A program made the translations under genes and the position numbers. A DNA stretch of 64,000 nt from Rhipidocladum racemiflorum (taxonomy: Eukaryota > Streptophyta > Magnoliopsida > Poales > Poaceae), in assembly GCA_036346355.1 (NCBI GenBank), contig JAYEVF010000089.1:62001-126000 (forward strand), read 5' to 3'. Shown one piece after another: positions 1 through 9,472 of the stretch. Within the stretch, counting starts at the first letter, position 1; the number at the start of each line of letters is the position of its first letter. The notes beneath the pieces are model-generated. The model made no database searches, was not told the DNA's origin, and saw only the letters and a list, made by a program, of their open reading frames with translations.

Positions 1-1657
1 TCGCAAATTTTCGGCGGAGAGGCCTCCCCCTCCTGTGAGTGCACCACTCTCTCGAAAGACTGTCCCATGATTTTTTGCCTGATGTGTGATTCTGACAGGG
101 TGCGATCGTTCCTTTTTCAGGAACGCGCGTCCTTCTTCTCTGACGCTCCGGTCGTCGGCCTCTCTCGGCTGAGGAATGCTCAGGCCAAGCGAGCGGCTGA
201 CACCTCGGCCGATGAGCTGCGCCGGGAATCAGCGGAGGAAGCTGCTGGCCTTTCGTCAGCCGGGCCTTCGACCTCCGGCGTACCCGGATCACAAAGCACA
301 GAGCCACAGCCTTCTGTCTCAGGGGCAGCCCCGGCTGCTGGTGCTGGGTCTGGCTCCCCTCCGAGTGGTGCTGGGACTCGGATGAGACCTGGGATGAAAT
401 TCAAGAAATCCAGGAGGTATTCTTTTGGGCGATCCTTGTCTTTTTGTTATTACCTGTGCTGAGGTGTTTTCCCTTTTTGCCGATTCAGGACTCCTACTAT
501 GGACGTCCCGGTGGAGGGGTCTCCTGAAAAGGAGCCCCAGGCACCGGCTTCTCCAAGGGGGACCCCCGCCGCATCGGCCAGGTCACCCTCGCCGTCAGCT
601 GCTGGGGCATCGCCCCCTGGTGCCGGCGGCCCGACCGTTGAACCATCAGGTGGTCCGGCCATCGACGAGCTTGACCTGGCACCGTCCCCTGAAGTGGAGG
701 AGGTGCATCGAGAGCCGTCGCCGCTCGGTCCTCTGCCGAAGCCCCTGAATCGGACCGTATGGTGGGAGGGGGGTTCCGACGTCAGGTTTAGCACGCTCGT
801 GAGGGTGAGTTTCTTGTCTTCAGTCTGTTGCCTGCTGGCTTCTCCCTGAGATTCTGCCCTGTTACCTAGGACATGGGGGAGCGCTCGGAGCAAAGGTCGC
901 AGTTTTTCCGGAAGGTGCTCCCGAAGCTCAAGGAGCACCAGAAGTATCAGGACAAGCTCAGCGAGATCAGCAGCGACAGATGGAAGGAGGTCCACGGGCT
1001 TCAGGACGAGTGTATGACGATCCGGGAGGAGAAGGTGAAGCTTGAGCATGTGCTCGAAGGTGAGATCCTCCCCTGGACTCGGTTTGGACATCTTTTTGGA
1101 CAATTTGGAAAGGATGAAGACGCTTTTGTGTTTCAGAGCGCGATTCGACCATTGCTGAGCTGAGAGCCCGACTGGAGGCTTCAGAGAGTTCTGGCCTCGA
1201 AGCTCGAGTCGGCTTGGAGAGGATGCAGCGGGAGCTGAAGGGTAAATTTCTTTGACTTAGATTGAACGTACTTGGCGTCGGGTGTGTTTTTTGATGGCAG
1301 CTCGGCTTTGTTGCAGAATGCAAGGAGAAGATGGCCGCTGCCGAACGGGGCCAGACTGAGCTGCGCGTCGCCTGCGAGCCAGTTCTGCACCTTCTGCGTA
1401 TTGAAGGAGTCGAGCCGGGCCAGGGGGACGACGCTGTTCCGCTTCTCTCCGGAGGAGCCGACAGGATCAGAGCTTACGCCAAGGAGTCCGCGACCATGAG
1501 TGCGAACCAGGCATTGGCAGTGGTCAAGTCTCATTATCCGAGAGTTGACCTCGAAGCTGTGAAAGAAGGTTTTGCCTGTGATGAAGACAAAGCCAACGCG
1601 CTCCTCGAAGAGGTCTCCGGTACATCGCAAGCCTTGTTAGAGAATCTTGAATTCTGA
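1..1657 (+). CDS. Antisense ORF of the Tat element (putative gypsy-type transposon protein family), 3' exons
   Basis: This is the 3' half of a spliced gene running opposite to gag-pol. Exons are inferred from GT/AG borders and frame continuity: 2-34 (reading RKFSAERPPPP), 121 to about 413 (Ala/Ser/Pro-rich), about 488 to 806 (Pro/Ser-rich, acidic), about 871 to 1,061 (charged, coiled-coil-like, with KLKEHQKYQDKLSEI), about 1,137 to 1,241 (STIAELRARLEASES), and about 1,317 to 1,657, ending in ALLENLEF and a stop. Donors such as GTGAGT (35) and acceptors such as TTTTTCAG (ending 120) fit plant introns. Grass Tat elements commonly carry such an antisense ORF between pol and the 3' LTR, annotated as putative gypsy-type transposon; its function is unknown. 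The start codon and N-terminal domain lie outside the window. Exon ends are hand-called and could shift by a few bases. Confidence 0.6.
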
Positions 1658-1762
1658 CTTCGATGTAAACCTTAATGCCGAGTGCTCGCCCTCCCCTCCT
1701 TGTTTGAAATATTGTGTTTTCTCACTTGAATATAATTTGTCTGTATTGTCCTCTGCTGAGTG

Positions 1763-2294
1763 GGCTCCAGACCTCTTTCACTCTTTCCCCCTTGTCTGAG
1801 TTGCTAGAATATAGGCTCACGGCCTTTTTGGCCCCCGTTGCGCCTTTCTGGGTGGCTTTCAGCCGACTGGTATGGCTCCCAAACGCCAGGGTCTTGCTCG
1901 TGGCCTTTTCGCCCAGACACACTTTTTCGAGTGGCTGGCGTGCAGCTCTCGAGCGTCGGGACTTACGTTGTGGCCACGGCCTTTTGGCCCCCCGTTGCGC
2001 CTCTGGATGGCCTTCAGCCGACTGGTATGGCTCCAGACCTCTTTCACTCTTTCCCCCTTGTCTGAGTTGCTAGAATATAGGCTCACGGCCTTTTTGGCCC
2101 CCGTTGCGCCTTTCTGGGTGGCTTTCAGCCGACTGGTATGGCTCCCAAACGCCAGGGTCTTGCTCGTGGCCTTTTCGCCCAGACACGCTTTTCCGAGTGG
2201 CTGGCGTGCAGCTCTCGAGCGTCGGGACTTACGTTGTGGCCACGGCCTTTTGGCCCCCCGTTGCGCCTCTGGATGGCCTTCAGCCGGCTGGTAT
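1763..2294. repeat. Two-copy 266-bp tandem duplication in the Tat 3' region
   Basis: Positions 1,763-2,028 and 2,029-2,294 are near-identical direct copies with a 266-bp offset; I see about three substitutions, for example at 1,914-1,921. Each copy contains two diverged versions of a roughly 60-bp module that begins CGGCCTTT and ends near GACTGGTATGGCTCC, so the segment has grown by duplication at two scales. The downstream sequence to about 2,400 starts a third copy (AAACGCCAG at about 2,300) and then diverges. It lies between the stop of the antisense ORF and the TATA-like box of the next antisense unit. The small ORFs over it are by-products of its GC-rich composition. Confidence 0.85.
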
Positions 2295-2617
2295 GGCTCC
2301 CAAACGCCAGTGTGTTGGCCCGTGGCCTTCTCGTCCCGGACACGTTTTTCCGAGAGGCTGAGTGGTTCAGCCCCCAGGTTTGCATCGTCGCGTCTCAGTT
2401 CACAATAGCCCCCGGACTTCTCGCTTAACTGAGGGAAGTGAGCGGGAAGGCCGAATGAACTTGAACTGCTCGTGACACGTGTCTGGCGAAACGTCTGTTC
2501 ATTTTATTCAACGTGCTGATCTTCTTTGGTGCTCCGAATAAATTGGCAGTCTTGTGGCGTCGCTTCGTCTTCTACGTTTTTAAATGGCGTCGCCTCGGCT
2601 TCGGAGCCATACTCAGC
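2295..2617. other. Non-coding spacer in the Tat 3' region
   Basis: No convincing coding sequence is present. The segment holds a degenerate beginning of a third 266-bp repeat (to about 2,400). Short GTCGCTTCG/GTCGCCTCG-type motifs near 2,557-2,600 lie just upstream of the TATA-like box. Confidence 0.5.
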
Positions 2618-2625
2618 TTATAAAT
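2618..2625 (+). promoter_or_regulatory. TATA-like box of a small antisense transcription unit
   Basis: TTATAAAT lies 77 bp upstream of the ATG at 2,702 on the + strand, a plausible distance for a plant core promoter with a short leader. An in-frame ATG at 2,624 overlaps the box, so it would fall upstream of the expected start of transcription. Confidence 0.4.
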
Positions 2626-2701
2626 GGGACGTCACCGCCCTCGAGCGATCGTCCCTTTCTTCTTCCTCTTCTTACTCTTTCTTCCCTCCCAGCCTTCCTC
2701 C

Positions 2702-3034
2702 ATGGCTAGCATGAGGAGATTCGTTGGCCCCTACGCGGCATTCTTCCGCCAGCGATTCTTCGGGCTGCTCCATAACTGGGAGGAGGCGGAGTTTTGGGAG
2801 GATCTCGACTTCGCCACTCTAGAGGCGGAGGAGGAGGAAGGAGCCGCCAGCGACGCCGCCGCAGTGGCCGCCTTGCTGGAGGTGGCTCCGGGGCTCCACG
2901 AGGTGGCGGAGATCATCATGGAGATGATCGGGCGCGAGCGCCGCGACGACCTGGCCATCAGGACCCTCGTCCGCCTCATACCACCCCTTTGGGCGGTTGA
3001 GGACGAGATCCTAGCGGCGCTGCGTCGCGTCTGA
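2702..3034 (+). CDS. Small antisense ORF in the Tat 3' region, 110 aa, function unknown
   Basis: The ORF starts at an ATG in a good plant context (CCATGGCT) and stops at 3,032-3,034. The product begins MASMRRFVGPYAAFFRQRFF, a basic aromatic segment. It continues with an acidic stretch (residues about 28-46, including EAEEEEG), an Ala/Val-rich helix, and a charged C-terminal helix ending AALRRV. There is no signal peptide or clear membrane segment from this start. A TATA-like box lies 77 bp upstream and AATAAA about 150 bp downstream, so it looks like a self-contained unit on the strand opposite to gag-pol. I do not recognise the family. It could be a second Tat-associated antisense gene or a chance GC-rich ORF. 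Confidence 0.45.
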   Translation: MASMRRFVGPYAAFFRQRFFGLLHNWEEAEFWEDLDFATLEAEEEEGAASDAAAVAALLEVAPGLHEVAEIIMEMIGRERRDDLAIRTLVRLIPPLWAVEDEILAALRRV

Positions 3035-3181
3035 CCTCGACGACCTCTCTCCCGGGCCTCCCAGTGGCAGAAGCAGCAGCAGCAGCAGGATTGGCGGCAG
3101 GAGCCGCCCCTCCTCCCTCTTTTTTTTTTAGCGCGAGAAAAAGAAAAAGAAAGTCAGTAATGTAAATTACTAATATTAAGG

Positions 3182-3187
3182 AATAAA
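3182..3187 (+). terminator. Possible poly(A) signal AATAAA
   Basis: A canonical AATAAA lies 148 bp after the stop of the small antisense ORF, in an AT-rich stretch that follows a poly-T run. Plant poly(A) signals are loose, so this is only suggestive. Confidence 0.35.
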
Positions 3188-3596
3188 AAGTGGAATCTTG
3201 CCCAATCTGTGCCGTCATATTTATTCCGAGTTTAGGGTTCCGCCTGATCAACTATTCTAGTCAGTTGCTCCAGTGCCAGCAACGAGGCGCTGGGGCACGA
3301 GCTTTTGACGGCTAGAAACTCTCGATCAGGCAAATCTCGGTTAGATTCTGGCGCTGCGAATTGTAGTCCCCGAGTGGTTAGTGCTTTCTACCCATTCCGT
3401 TATGCGCGTTGGTATAAACCGCCGGAGTTTTGTGCTCATCGCGGTTTTTATTTCCGTGCGTTTTGTACCAGCGCGTCCAGGATTAGGCGCTACACCAGTC
3501 GGGTAATAACCACTCGGGACTATCATTACACAGTAGGGCTTCAGAAAATAAAATGGATCACCATTTTATTCAGTATGTGAGAGTAGGGTACATAAC
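3188..3596. other. Non-coding gap between the small antisense unit and the end of pol
   Basis: I see no coding sequence, repeat or RNA gene here. The segment is the 3' untranslated part of the Tat gag-pol transcript on the - strand. Confidence 0.5.
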
Positions 3597-6500
3597 TTAT
3601 GCGTAGAAGCGACGGAGCTGTTCGGCGTTCCAAGTATTCGCCAAAATCTCGCCATCTTCACGTCTAAGTCGATAAGCACCCGGCCGGACCGTCTTCTGCA
3701 CAATGTACGGACCTTCCCAAATTGGAGAGAGCTTGTGCTCGCTTTTCTGGTTCCTCCTCAGGACCAGATCTCCTTCTGAAAAGGTTCTACTTCTGACATT
3801 GCGAGAGTGGTAACGCCGAAGTCCCTGGAGGTACTTAGCCGACTGGATGGCTGCAACGTTCCGAGCCTCCTCGAGTTGATCAAGCTCCACCATTCGGCTT
3901 CCCTCGGACTCGGCTTCGTTGTAGTTCCGAACCCTCGTGGATTCGAACCCTAGTTCGGTCGGCAGAACCGCCTCTGCACCATAGACCAGAAAAAAGGGTG
4001 TTTGGCCAGTTGCTCGGCTGGGAGTGGTTCTGAGTCCCCAGAGTACCGACGGTAACTCCTTCACCCATCGGGCAGCGTATGGTTTGAGGCGGTCGAAGAT
4101 CCTGGCCTTGAGGCCTTGGAGGACCAGACCGTTAGCCCGCTCGACCTGCCCATTGCTTCGTGGGTGAGCCACCGAGGCGAAGCAGATCTTGATCCCGACG
4201 CCTTCGCACCATTCTTGGAATTCTTCACTCCTGAATTGGGTGCCGTTGTCCGTGATGATCCGGTTGGGCACTCCGAATCTGACCACGATATCCTGGAAGA
4301 ACTCCTTGGCCTTAACCGCAGTGATAGTGGCGACTGGTTTGGCTTCGATCCACTTGGTGAACTTGTCAATAGCTACGAAGAGGTAGGCGAAACCACCTTG
4401 AGCCTTCTTGAGCGGGCCCACTAAATCGAGCCCCCAGACTGCGAAGGGCCAAGAGATGGGGATAGTTTGCAGCTCCTGCGCCGGCAAGTGTGTCCGCCTT
4501 GCATAGAACTGGCAGCCCTCGCAGGTTCGAACGATCTCCTTGGCATCCGTTACTGCCGTTGGCCAGAAGAAGCCCTGTCGGTAGGCTTTCCCAACCAAGG
4601 CGCTTGACGCCGCGTGATGGCCACACATCCCCGAGTGGATCTCTTGGAGCAGTTCTCTTCCCACTTGTCCCGAAATGCACCGCCTGAGGACACCTGAAGC
4701 ACTCTTCCGGAAGAGCTCATCGCCCACCACCACATAAGATTTGGCTTGTCGGGAGACGCGCTCTGCCAGAGTGGTTGCTTCTGGAAGTTTGTCCTTCAGG
4801 AGATAATCAAGGTACGGGGCAGTCCAGTTGGGATCGATGAGCAAGACTCCGGTCCCAGGATCCTTACTCGGCTCTTGTCGTTTTGTAACGGTTGGCTCGT
4901 AAAGATCCTGGGCGAAGATACCACTCGGGATATCTGCCCGAGTGGCTCCCATTTTAGCCAACTCGTCGGCTGCCTCATTATTGCGGCGGAGGACATGAAC
5001 CAGCTCCAGACCGTCAAACTTGCCTTCCAATTCTCGGACTTGCTGGCAGTATGCCGTCATAGTCTGGTCTACGCACGACCAGTCCTTCTGTACTTGGCTC
5101 ACCACCAACTGGGAGTCGCCCCGAACCGCCAGCCGTCGGATTCCGAGTGATGTGGCGATGCGGAGCCCATGGATGAGAGCCTCGTACTCTGCGGCATTGT
5201 TCGAGGCCGGGAAGTGAATCCGAAGGACATACTTCAACCTGTCGCCCTTAGGCGAGACAAGGAGAATTCCCGCCCCTGCTCCTCCAAGCATGAGAGATCC
5301 ATCGAAGTGCATGGTCCAATATTCTGGCTCTTCTTCCGTGCGGGGGGCCTGGGATTCGGTCCACTCGGCCGCGAAGTCGGCCAAAGCCTGGGACTTGACG
5401 GCGGTGCGTGGCTTGAACGAGACGTCGAAAGCTCCAAGCTCGGCTGCCCACTTTGAAATTCTTCCAGTAGCTTCTCGATTGTGGAGGACCTCTCCCACGG
5501 GGAAAGAAGTCACTACTGAAATCGAATGTCCTTGGAAATAATGCTTCAGCTTCCGTGACGAGATCAAAATGGCGTACAGCAGCTTCTGAATTTGAGGATA
5601 TCGCGTCTTGGATTCGCCCAGCACCTCGCTGACAAAATAAACCGGGCGTTGCACGCCGTAGCGGTGTCCAGACTCTTCCCGCTCCACAACTATCACGGCG
5701 CTGACTACATGAGTTGTGGCCGCTATGTAGAGCAGGAGAGGTTCACCTGGCACCGGCGAGACTAAAATTGGAGGGGTGGAGAGGAACACCTTGAGCTCTT
5801 CGAAGGCTTGCTGTGCCTCCGCCGTCCATTCAAAGCGGTCCTGTTTCTTGAGGAGCTTGAAGAAAGGCATTCCCCGAGCTCCCAACCGGGAGATAAACCT
5901 GCCAAGGGCTACCATGCACCCAGTAAGCTTTTGGACTTCTTTTTGGCTGGCAGGCGGGGCCATCCTTATGATGGCCCCGATTTTCTCCGGGTTGGGCTCG
6001 ATCCCGCGATGAGAGACAATGAACCCGAGTAGTTTCCCGGAGGAAACTCCGAAAACACACTTCTCAGGGTTTAGCCTCATCTGGAACGCCCTCAGACTTG
6101 TGAACGTCTCGGCTAGATCAGAGGTGAGGCTGTCTTCTGCCTTGGTTTTAACCACTATATCATCCACATAAGCTTCCACATTGCGTCCAAGCTGATGGTG
6201 AAAACACCGCTGTATCGCGCGCTGATAAGTCGCGCCAGCATTCTTCAGCCCAAACGGCATGGTGATGTAGCAATATGCTCCGAACGGGGTGATAAACGAG
6301 GTCTTCTCGCAATCCTCCTCTCGAAGCCGGATTTGATGATAGCCTGAGTAGGCGTCCAGAAAACTAAGTAGTTGGGATCCAGCAGTGGAGTCTACCACCT
6401 GATCAATACGGGGGAGACCAAAGGGATCTTTCGGGCAAGCCTTGTTGAGGTCGGTGTAATCGACACACATGCGCCAGCTTTTATTCTTCTTCTGGACAAG

Positions 6501-6752
6501 TACAGGGTTTGCCAACCAGTCGGGATGATACACTTCTTTGATGAAGCCTGCGGCTAGCAGCTTTGTAATCTCCTCCCTGATGGCTTGTCGGCGGTCTTGG
6601 GCGAATCGTCGCAGCCTTTGCTTGACTGGCCTGGCCGATTGGTCTACATTCAATGCGTGCTCGATCACCTCCCTGGGAACTCCGGGCATGTCCGACGGCT
6701 TCCAGGCGAAGACGTCTCTATTTGCCCGCAGGAAAGTGACGAGCGCGTCCTC
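3597..6752 (-). CDS. pol: Tat-lineage pol: reverse transcriptase, gypsy RNase H, archaeal-type RNase H, integrase
   Basis: This frame follows an in-frame TAG at 6,753-6,755 that separates it from gag-protease; the first Met is at 6,689. Residues from that Met: RT with MPFGLKNAGATYQR and the YVDDIVVK active site (about 180); a gypsy RNase H (about 315-445) in which RLLYI-like catalytic motifs are weak; a second, archaeal-type RNase H starting MHFDGSLMLGGAGAG (about 460) with AAEYEAL and VRGDSQLV; and integrase with HHCC zinc residues (HSGMCGHH about 683, CEGCQF about 726) and the D,D,E core (WGLDLVGP, ITDNGTQF, NGQVERANG at about 753, 815, 850). The dual RNase H is a hallmark of Tat. The 1,030 residues from the Met have no frameshift, so catalytic domains appear whole. 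Expression is doubtful: the upstream stop cuts it off, and the element's promoter is separated by a 7.8-kb insertion. Confidence 0.85.
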   Translation of the reverse strand, partial: EDALVTFLRANRDVFAWKPSDMPGVPREVIEHALNVDQSARPVKQRLRRFAQDRRQAIREEITKLLAAGFIKEVYHPDWLANPVLVQKKNKSWRMCVDYTDLNKACPKDPFGLPRIDQVVDSTAGSQLLSFLDAYSGYHQIRLREEDCEKTSFITPFGAYCYITMPFGLKNAGATYQRAIQRCFHHQLGRNVEAYVDDIVVKTKAEDSLTSDLAETFTSLRAFQMRLNPEKCVFGVSSGKLLGFIVSHRGIEPNPEKIGAIIRMAPPASQKEVQKLTGCMVALGRFISRLGARGMPFFKLLKKQDRFEWTAEAQQAFEELKVFLSTPPILVSPVPGEPLLLYIAATTHVVSAVIVVEREESGHRYGVQRPVYFVSEVLGESKTRYPQIQKLLYAILISSRKLKHYFQGHSISVVTSFPVGEVLHNREATGRISKWAAELGAFDVSFKPRTAVKSQALADFAAEWTESQAPRTEEEPEYWTMHFDGSLMLGGAGAGILLVSPKGDRLKYVLRIHFPASNNAAEYEALIHGLRIATSLGIRRLAVRGDSQLVVSQVQKDWSCVDQTMTAYCQQVRELEGKFDGLELVHVLRRNNEAADELAKMGATRADIPSGIFAQDLYEPTVTKRQEPSKDPGTGVLLIDPNWTAPYLDYLLKDKLPEATTLAERVSRQAKSYVVVGDELFRKSASGVLRRCISGQVGRELLQEIHSGMCGHHAASSALVGKAYRQGFFWPTAVTDAKEIVRTCEGCQFYARRTHLPAQELQTIPISWPFAVWGLDLVGPLKKAQGGFAYLFVAIDKFTKWIEAKPVATITAVKAKEFFQDIVVRFGVPNRIITDNGTQFRSEEFQEWCEGVGIKICFASVAHPRSNGQVERANGLVLQGLKARIFDRLKPYAARWVKELPSVLWGLRTTPSRATGQTPFFLVYGAEAVLPTELGFESTRVRNYNEAESEGSRMVELDQLEEARNVAAIQSAKYLQGLRRYHSRNVRSRTFSEGDLVLRRNQKSEHKLSPIWEGPYIVQKTVRPGAYRLRREDGEILANTWNAEQLRRFYA

Positions 6753-6755
6753 CTA
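6753..6755 (-). other. In-frame TAG between protease and RT of the Tat element
   Basis: Both flanking ORFs are in the same - strand frame. The stop falls after GTGLGDK, and the continuation begins EDALVTFLRANRDVFAW, a recognisable RT-linker motif. The simplest explanation is one nonsense transition in a decaying copy. The bases after it do not match the classic CARYYA readthrough context. Confidence 0.8.
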
Positions 6756-9449
6756 TTTGTCCCCGAGCCCTGTCCCGATCAAGGCGGTTCGCGACGGATC
6801 GGACGGGTCGAGGAGGATTCTTTTGGTACCTTCTTCGGGGCCGATCCCGGGGTTTCGCGCTTTGCGGGTGGGGACGCTGCCTTCCGGCTTCTCGGAATCC
6901 GCTTCTCGCCGGATCCCCTCCCGACCCGCTCGCGCCTCCAGGGACTCGGCCATCTCGCAGCTTTCCCTGTCACAGGAAAAAGACTGCTTCATGTCACCGC
7001 GTAGAGCGATGATACCACTCGGCCCCGGCATCTTCAATGTCAAGTACGTGTAGTGGGGTACTGCCATGAACTTGGCCAGCGCTGGTCTCCCCAAGATGGC
7101 ATGATATGCTGTTGCGAAATCTGCCACCTCGAAGCCAAGGTTCTCTGTCCGGTAATTCTCCCTCGCGCCGAAAGTGACCGGCAGAGTGATTTGTCCGAGT
7201 GGTGTCGCTGAAGTTCCCGGTATGACACCGTGGAAAGGCGACGATCCGCGCTTCAACTCCGACCGTGGAATCCCCATATCGTCAAGGGTTTTGACAAAGA
7301 GGACATTGAGCCCGCTCCCGCCGTCGATCAACACCCTCTTGAGCTTGATGCCGCGGACGACGGGCGCCAAGACAAGAGGATACCTGCCGGGGAATGGGAC
7401 GTGATCTGGGTGATCCGAGCGGTCGTAGGTTATCGCGACCTCGGACCAGCGTACATATTGGGGCGTTTCCGGTCGCACTGTGTAGATGTCTCGGGCGGTG
7501 AGCTTTTGCTTCCGCTTGGACTCATATGCAGCTGAGCCCCCGAATATGTAGTTGAGCTCGAGATCGGCTTCCTGATAGTCCTCCTCGGCTTCGGGGGGAG
7601 GTGGCTTGTTGGCGGCGTGTCCACTCGGACCTTGTCCAGCCTGCTTCTTGCTCTCGCGGGCGAACCTCTTTAGGGTGAAGCAGTCCTTGGCGGCATGCCT
7701 CCCCTTCGGATGGAAAGGGCAAAGTGAGTTCATAACCTTATCATATCCATCCTCCTTGAGGGCGCGAGGGTGAGTTGGTGCAGCGACTGCCACCAGCTCT
7801 TCACCCTTGCGCTTCTTTTCCTTCCGCCGGGGGGGTTCAGCCTGATCCTTCCCCTCGTCACGCCGTTCCGCCAAAGCCTCGGAGGCTGAAGCGTAACGGT
7901 CCGCTAGGGCGAACAGCTCCCGGACCGACGTTGGTGGCTTCCGGGACATCTTCTTGATGAGGTCGGGGTCGCTGACTCCCTTCTGGAAGGCAGCTATCAC
8001 AATCGCATCAGTGACATCCCGAACGGTGCTTTTCCTATGCATGAAGCGCTTGACGAACTCCCGGAGGGATTCGTTCCTCCTTTGGTGTAGCTGATACAGG
8101 TCCCAAGGGGTGCCTGGGCGCTCGTAAGTGCCTTGGAAATTTGAAATGAACTGCTCACACAGATCTCCCCAGGAATCTATAGAGTTCGCTGGGAGTCCGG
8201 TGAGCCATGCTTGGGCCAGGGGCGAGAGGGTAACCGGTAAGTAGTTTGCCATTACTTTCTGATCCCCCCCGGCGGCCCTGACTGCCAGAGCATATACTTG
8301 TAGCCAAGCCTCCGGGTCCCTCTCACCGTCGAACCTAGTGATGCCTTTAGGATTAAATCCATCAGGCCAAACCACTCGGCGTAGGTGAGGGGTAAACGCG
8401 CGAACCCCTTCAATGACCCCGCGACACCCTCCGGGTGGTGATCGACGCGGAGGGGATCGCGCTTGGCGTACTTCGCGATCTCGCGGAAGGATGCCGTAGC
8501 GTTCATATTCGTCGGCTTGACGGCGTTGTTCCTCCCTTTCTCGGTCGCGGCGCCTGGCGTCGAGGTCTGAACGGAGGTCGCGGTTGATGCTGTGTCGCAA
8601 GTCGTCTCCGCGGGGTAGAACATGATGTGTCTGGCGGGCTTCCCGACCTGACCGGCTGCTGGCCGTCTGGGTCCTCACCGGACCACGTGACAGCTCCTTT
8701 GCCGGCTGGTCGGTCTGGGCCTGCTGGATAGCTGCCGCCGTCACCATGGCCTTTACTTGGGCCATGATCGGGGCAACTGGATCACCCGCCCCCAGCATAG
8801 GGGTCAGGGTATCCAGGAGTGTCTTGGAGGCGACAATATTCTGCTGTGGGGTACGAAAAACAGCTTGGTCCCCCATCTTAGCTTGCAGAATGTCTTCATT
8901 GACAGCCCGGGCGCGATCCCGGAGAGTACGCGCCCGCGCGTCAGGTTCAGTTGCTCGGCCACCTTCCAAGTCGGCGGCGGTCGAGGTGTCGAGGCGCTGC
9001 TGCGAATCCGCCCGCGAGCCCTCGATTACGCAGACTCTACGGAAATTCCAGCAGCTCTCTAAGCTTTCTTCTGACTCGGCCGCTGAGCTGGGTGAGCCTG
9101 AAGAAGATAAATCCAGGCGCTCGGAGGTGCCGAGTGGTTTGGCAGCGAGAACCCCCACCATTCGTACCTCGGCGTCCTCGAGTCCGACTCCCAGGCCGGA
9201 ACGGGCCTTCGGATCCCCACTCGGCACTTTAGAGCACGAGACAGGGGGACCCTCCGATCGGCGCGGAAGTCGTGACGATGGCTCGCCGGAAACCTCACCG
9301 CGCTGCAGCACGGTTCCCTTAGAGAGGGAAAGGCTCCCGAGGTCGTTGGAGATGAAGGTCAGGCTTCCGAAACGGAAGACCTGACCCGGGAAGAAGACTG
9401 TGGAGGCTCCGCTCGTCGTAGCCATCAAGCTTGACGAAGATCTTGACAC
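6753..9449 (-). CDS. gag: Tat-lineage gag and aspartic protease
   Basis: The open frame runs from 9,449; an internal ATG at 9,425 (MATTSGASTVFFPG) looks the likelier start because it has the better context and lies close to the primer-site region. Order of parts in residues from 9,449: a long Ser/Pro/charged N-terminal region; a retrotransposon gag domain (about 340-500; PLAQAWLTGLP, FISNFQGTYERPG); a Tat-style zinc knuckle CPFHPKGRHAAKDC (about 576); and an aspartic protease with VLIDGGSGLNVLF (about 706) and the AILGRPAL second motif. The protease reads Asp-Gly-Gly rather than the usual Asp-Ser/Thr-Gly; this variant is frequent in Tat elements. The frame ends at an in-frame TAG. The next codons continue the same frame straight into the RT linker, so gag-pol was once a single reading frame. 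Confidence 0.85.
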   Translation of the reverse strand: MSRSSSSLMATTSGASTVFFPGQVFRFGSLTFISNDLGSLSLSKGTVLQRGEVSGEPSSRLPRRSEGPPVSCSKVPSGDPKARSGLGVGLEDAEVRMVGVLAAKPLGTSERLDLSSSGSPSSAAESEESLESCWNFRRVCVIEGSRADSQQRLDTSTAADLEGGRATEPDARARTLRDRARAVNEDILQAKMGDQAVFRTPQQNIVASKTLLDTLTPMLGAGDPVAPIMAQVKAMVTAAAIQQAQTDQPAKELSRGPVRTQTASSRSGREARQTHHVLPRGDDLRHSINRDLRSDLDARRRDREREEQRRQADEYERYGILPRDREVRQARSPPRRSPPGGCRGVIEGVRAFTPHLRRVVWPDGFNPKGITRFDGERDPEAWLQVYALAVRAAGGDQKVMANYLPVTLSPLAQAWLTGLPANSIDSWGDLCEQFISNFQGTYERPGTPWDLYQLHQRRNESLREFVKRFMHRKSTVRDVTDAIVIAAFQKGVSDPDLIKKMSRKPPTSVRELFALADRYASASEALAERRDEGKDQAEPPRRKEKKRKGEELVAVAAPTHPRALKEDGYDKVMNSLCPFHPKGRHAAKDCFTLKRFARESKKQAGQGPSGHAANKPPPPEAEEDYQEADLELNYIFGGSAAYESKRKQKLTARDIYTVRPETPQYVRWSEVAITYDRSDHPDHVPFPGRYPLVLAPVVRGIKLKRVLIDGGSGLNVLFVKTLDDMGIPRSELKRGSSPFHGVIPGTSATPLGQITLPVTFGARENYRTENLGFEVADFATAYHAILGRPALAKFMAVPHYTYLTLKMPGPSGIIALRGDMKQSFSCDRESCEMAESLEARAGREGIRREADSEKPEGSVPTRKARNPGIGPEEGTKRILLDPSDPSRTALIGTGLGDK

Positions 9450-9460
9450 AAGCCCCTACC

Positions 9461-9472
9461 TGGCGCGCCAAC
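9461..9472 (-). other. Putative primer-binding region of the Tat element
   Basis: On the - strand the 5' LTR ends ...CGTCGACA at 9,473. After two bases comes TGGCGCGCCAGGTAGGGG, the expected place for a primer-binding site and a sequence familiar from grass gypsy elements. I cannot name the primer tRNA with confidence. Confidence 0.5.

Noticed and set aside
450..1103. 217-codon open frame on the - strand over the Tat antisense exons
   Set aside because: It crosses clear introns and exons of the + strand gene and reads as a compositional mirror of GC-rich coding DNA; no domain is recognisable.
8746..9384. 212-codon + strand ORF opposite gag
   Set aside because: Shadow of the Tat gag frame with Ser/Arg-rich content and no family features. 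The real antisense genes lie downstream of pol.
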